Of a stretch of DNA of 54,142 nucleotides, positions 54,023 to 54,142 are shown piece after piece. The translations under genes were made by a program, and so were the position numbers. Positions within the stretch are counted from its first letter, which is position 1; the number at the start of each line of letters is the position of its first letter. The stretch comes from Bacillota bacterium (GTDB taxonomy: Bacteria; Bacillota; GCA-003054495; Carboxydocellales; JAJZSN01), in the NCBI GenBank assembly GCA_021849745.1, contig JAJZSN010000006.1, positions 1 through 54,142 on the forward strand, read 5' to 3'. The notes under the pieces are model-generated. The model was not told the DNA's origin. It saw only the letters and a list, made by a program, of their open reading frames with translations, and did no database searches.

Positions 54023-54142
54023 TTAACTGTCCTCTTTTTTGATCATCATCAAGGCTTCTGCTGCGGTATCCCGCACCAGCCAGTCTTCGTCCCGGGCCGC
54101 TTCCTCCAAAGCCGCAGCAGCTACTTCGGCTTTGAGCATGCC
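54023..54142 (-). CDS. HEAT-repeat-like protein, C-terminal end (partial)
   Basis: The last 39 codons of a gene cut by the window edge, reading AEVAAAALEEAARDEDWLVR then DTAAEALMMIKKEDS. The alternating helix pattern with VR-x-x-A-A-E-A-L fits HEAT/PBS-type repeats. Its full function cannot be told. Confidence 0.65.
   Translation of the reverse strand, partial: GMLKAEVAAAALEEAARDEDWLVRDTAAEALMMIKKEDS

Overview
The window looks like chromosome of an anaerobic or facultative Gram-positive (Firmicutes) bacterium, most likely of the Peptococcaceae/Peptococcales type (Desulfotomaculum or Thermincola relatives). The reasons are consensus sigma-A promoters with strong AGGAGG ribosome sites, the block ychF-rpsF-ssb-rpsR-rplI-lonC-dnaB-purA, lysine synthesis by DapL, menaquinone synthesis by the futalosine route (mqnB, mqnD), a SCIFF ranthipeptide locus, and multiheme c-type cytochromes carrying a copper-amine-oxidase-like N-terminal domain. 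The genus is an inference; no 16S gene is present.

Layout. 0-14 kb: a response regulator cut by the window edge, DEAD-box helicase, cold-shock protein, YczE-like membrane protein, dapL, a divergent tryptophanase-family lyase, a decayed methyltransferase, mqnD-mqnB, a VOC protein, and a BMP-type nucleoside/simple-sugar ABC transporter whose two permease genes are both broken. 13-20 kb: YebC/YeeI regulator, hot-dog thioesterase, ferredoxin-nitroreductase, then an electron-transfer patch with an intact five-haem CuAO-cytochrome, malate:quinone oxidoreductase, and a decayed second CuAO-cytochrome. 19.9-28.8 kb: a defence island, Fic - hsdM - hsdS - hsdR in one operon from a strong promoter, then an unrecognised gene, gene remnants and the C-terminal stub of a large serine recombinase abutting the 3' end of rlmH. 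28.8-39.7 kb: rlmH, CxxH/CxxC protein, HtrA, WalJ, a methyltransferase, a chemotaxis receptor, murA, a four-BON-domain protein, a membrane gluzincin, trxB and a LysM-G5-M23 cell-wall hydrolase. 39.9-42.5 kb: SCIFF peptide and its radical SAM maturase, a small membrane protein, and a candidate type I toxin-antitoxin locus. 42.5-43 kb: five tRNA genes. 43-54 kb: class IV aminotransferase, purA, dnaB, lonC, rplI, DUF2232, rpsR, ssb, rpsF, a palindromic non-coding block, ychF, DUF951, MscS and a HEAT-repeat protein cut by the edge.

How it fits together. Malate oxidation by Mqo would feed the menaquinone pool built by MqnB/MqnD, and the secreted or surface cytochromes beside it could carry electrons outward. 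The most interesting signals are: (1) the restriction island bounded by a recombinase scar exactly at the rlmH 3' end, with an 8-bp repeat at the other end, resembling the SCC insertion strategy of staphylococci; (2) a candidate TxpA-type toxin with a convergent antisense RNA; (3) two adjacent large inverted-repeat blocks with a G-rich tract directly upstream of, and overlapping, the rpsF promoter; (4) a run of genes broken by apparent deletions (methyltransferase, two permeases, cytochrome), which may be real decay or assembly error.
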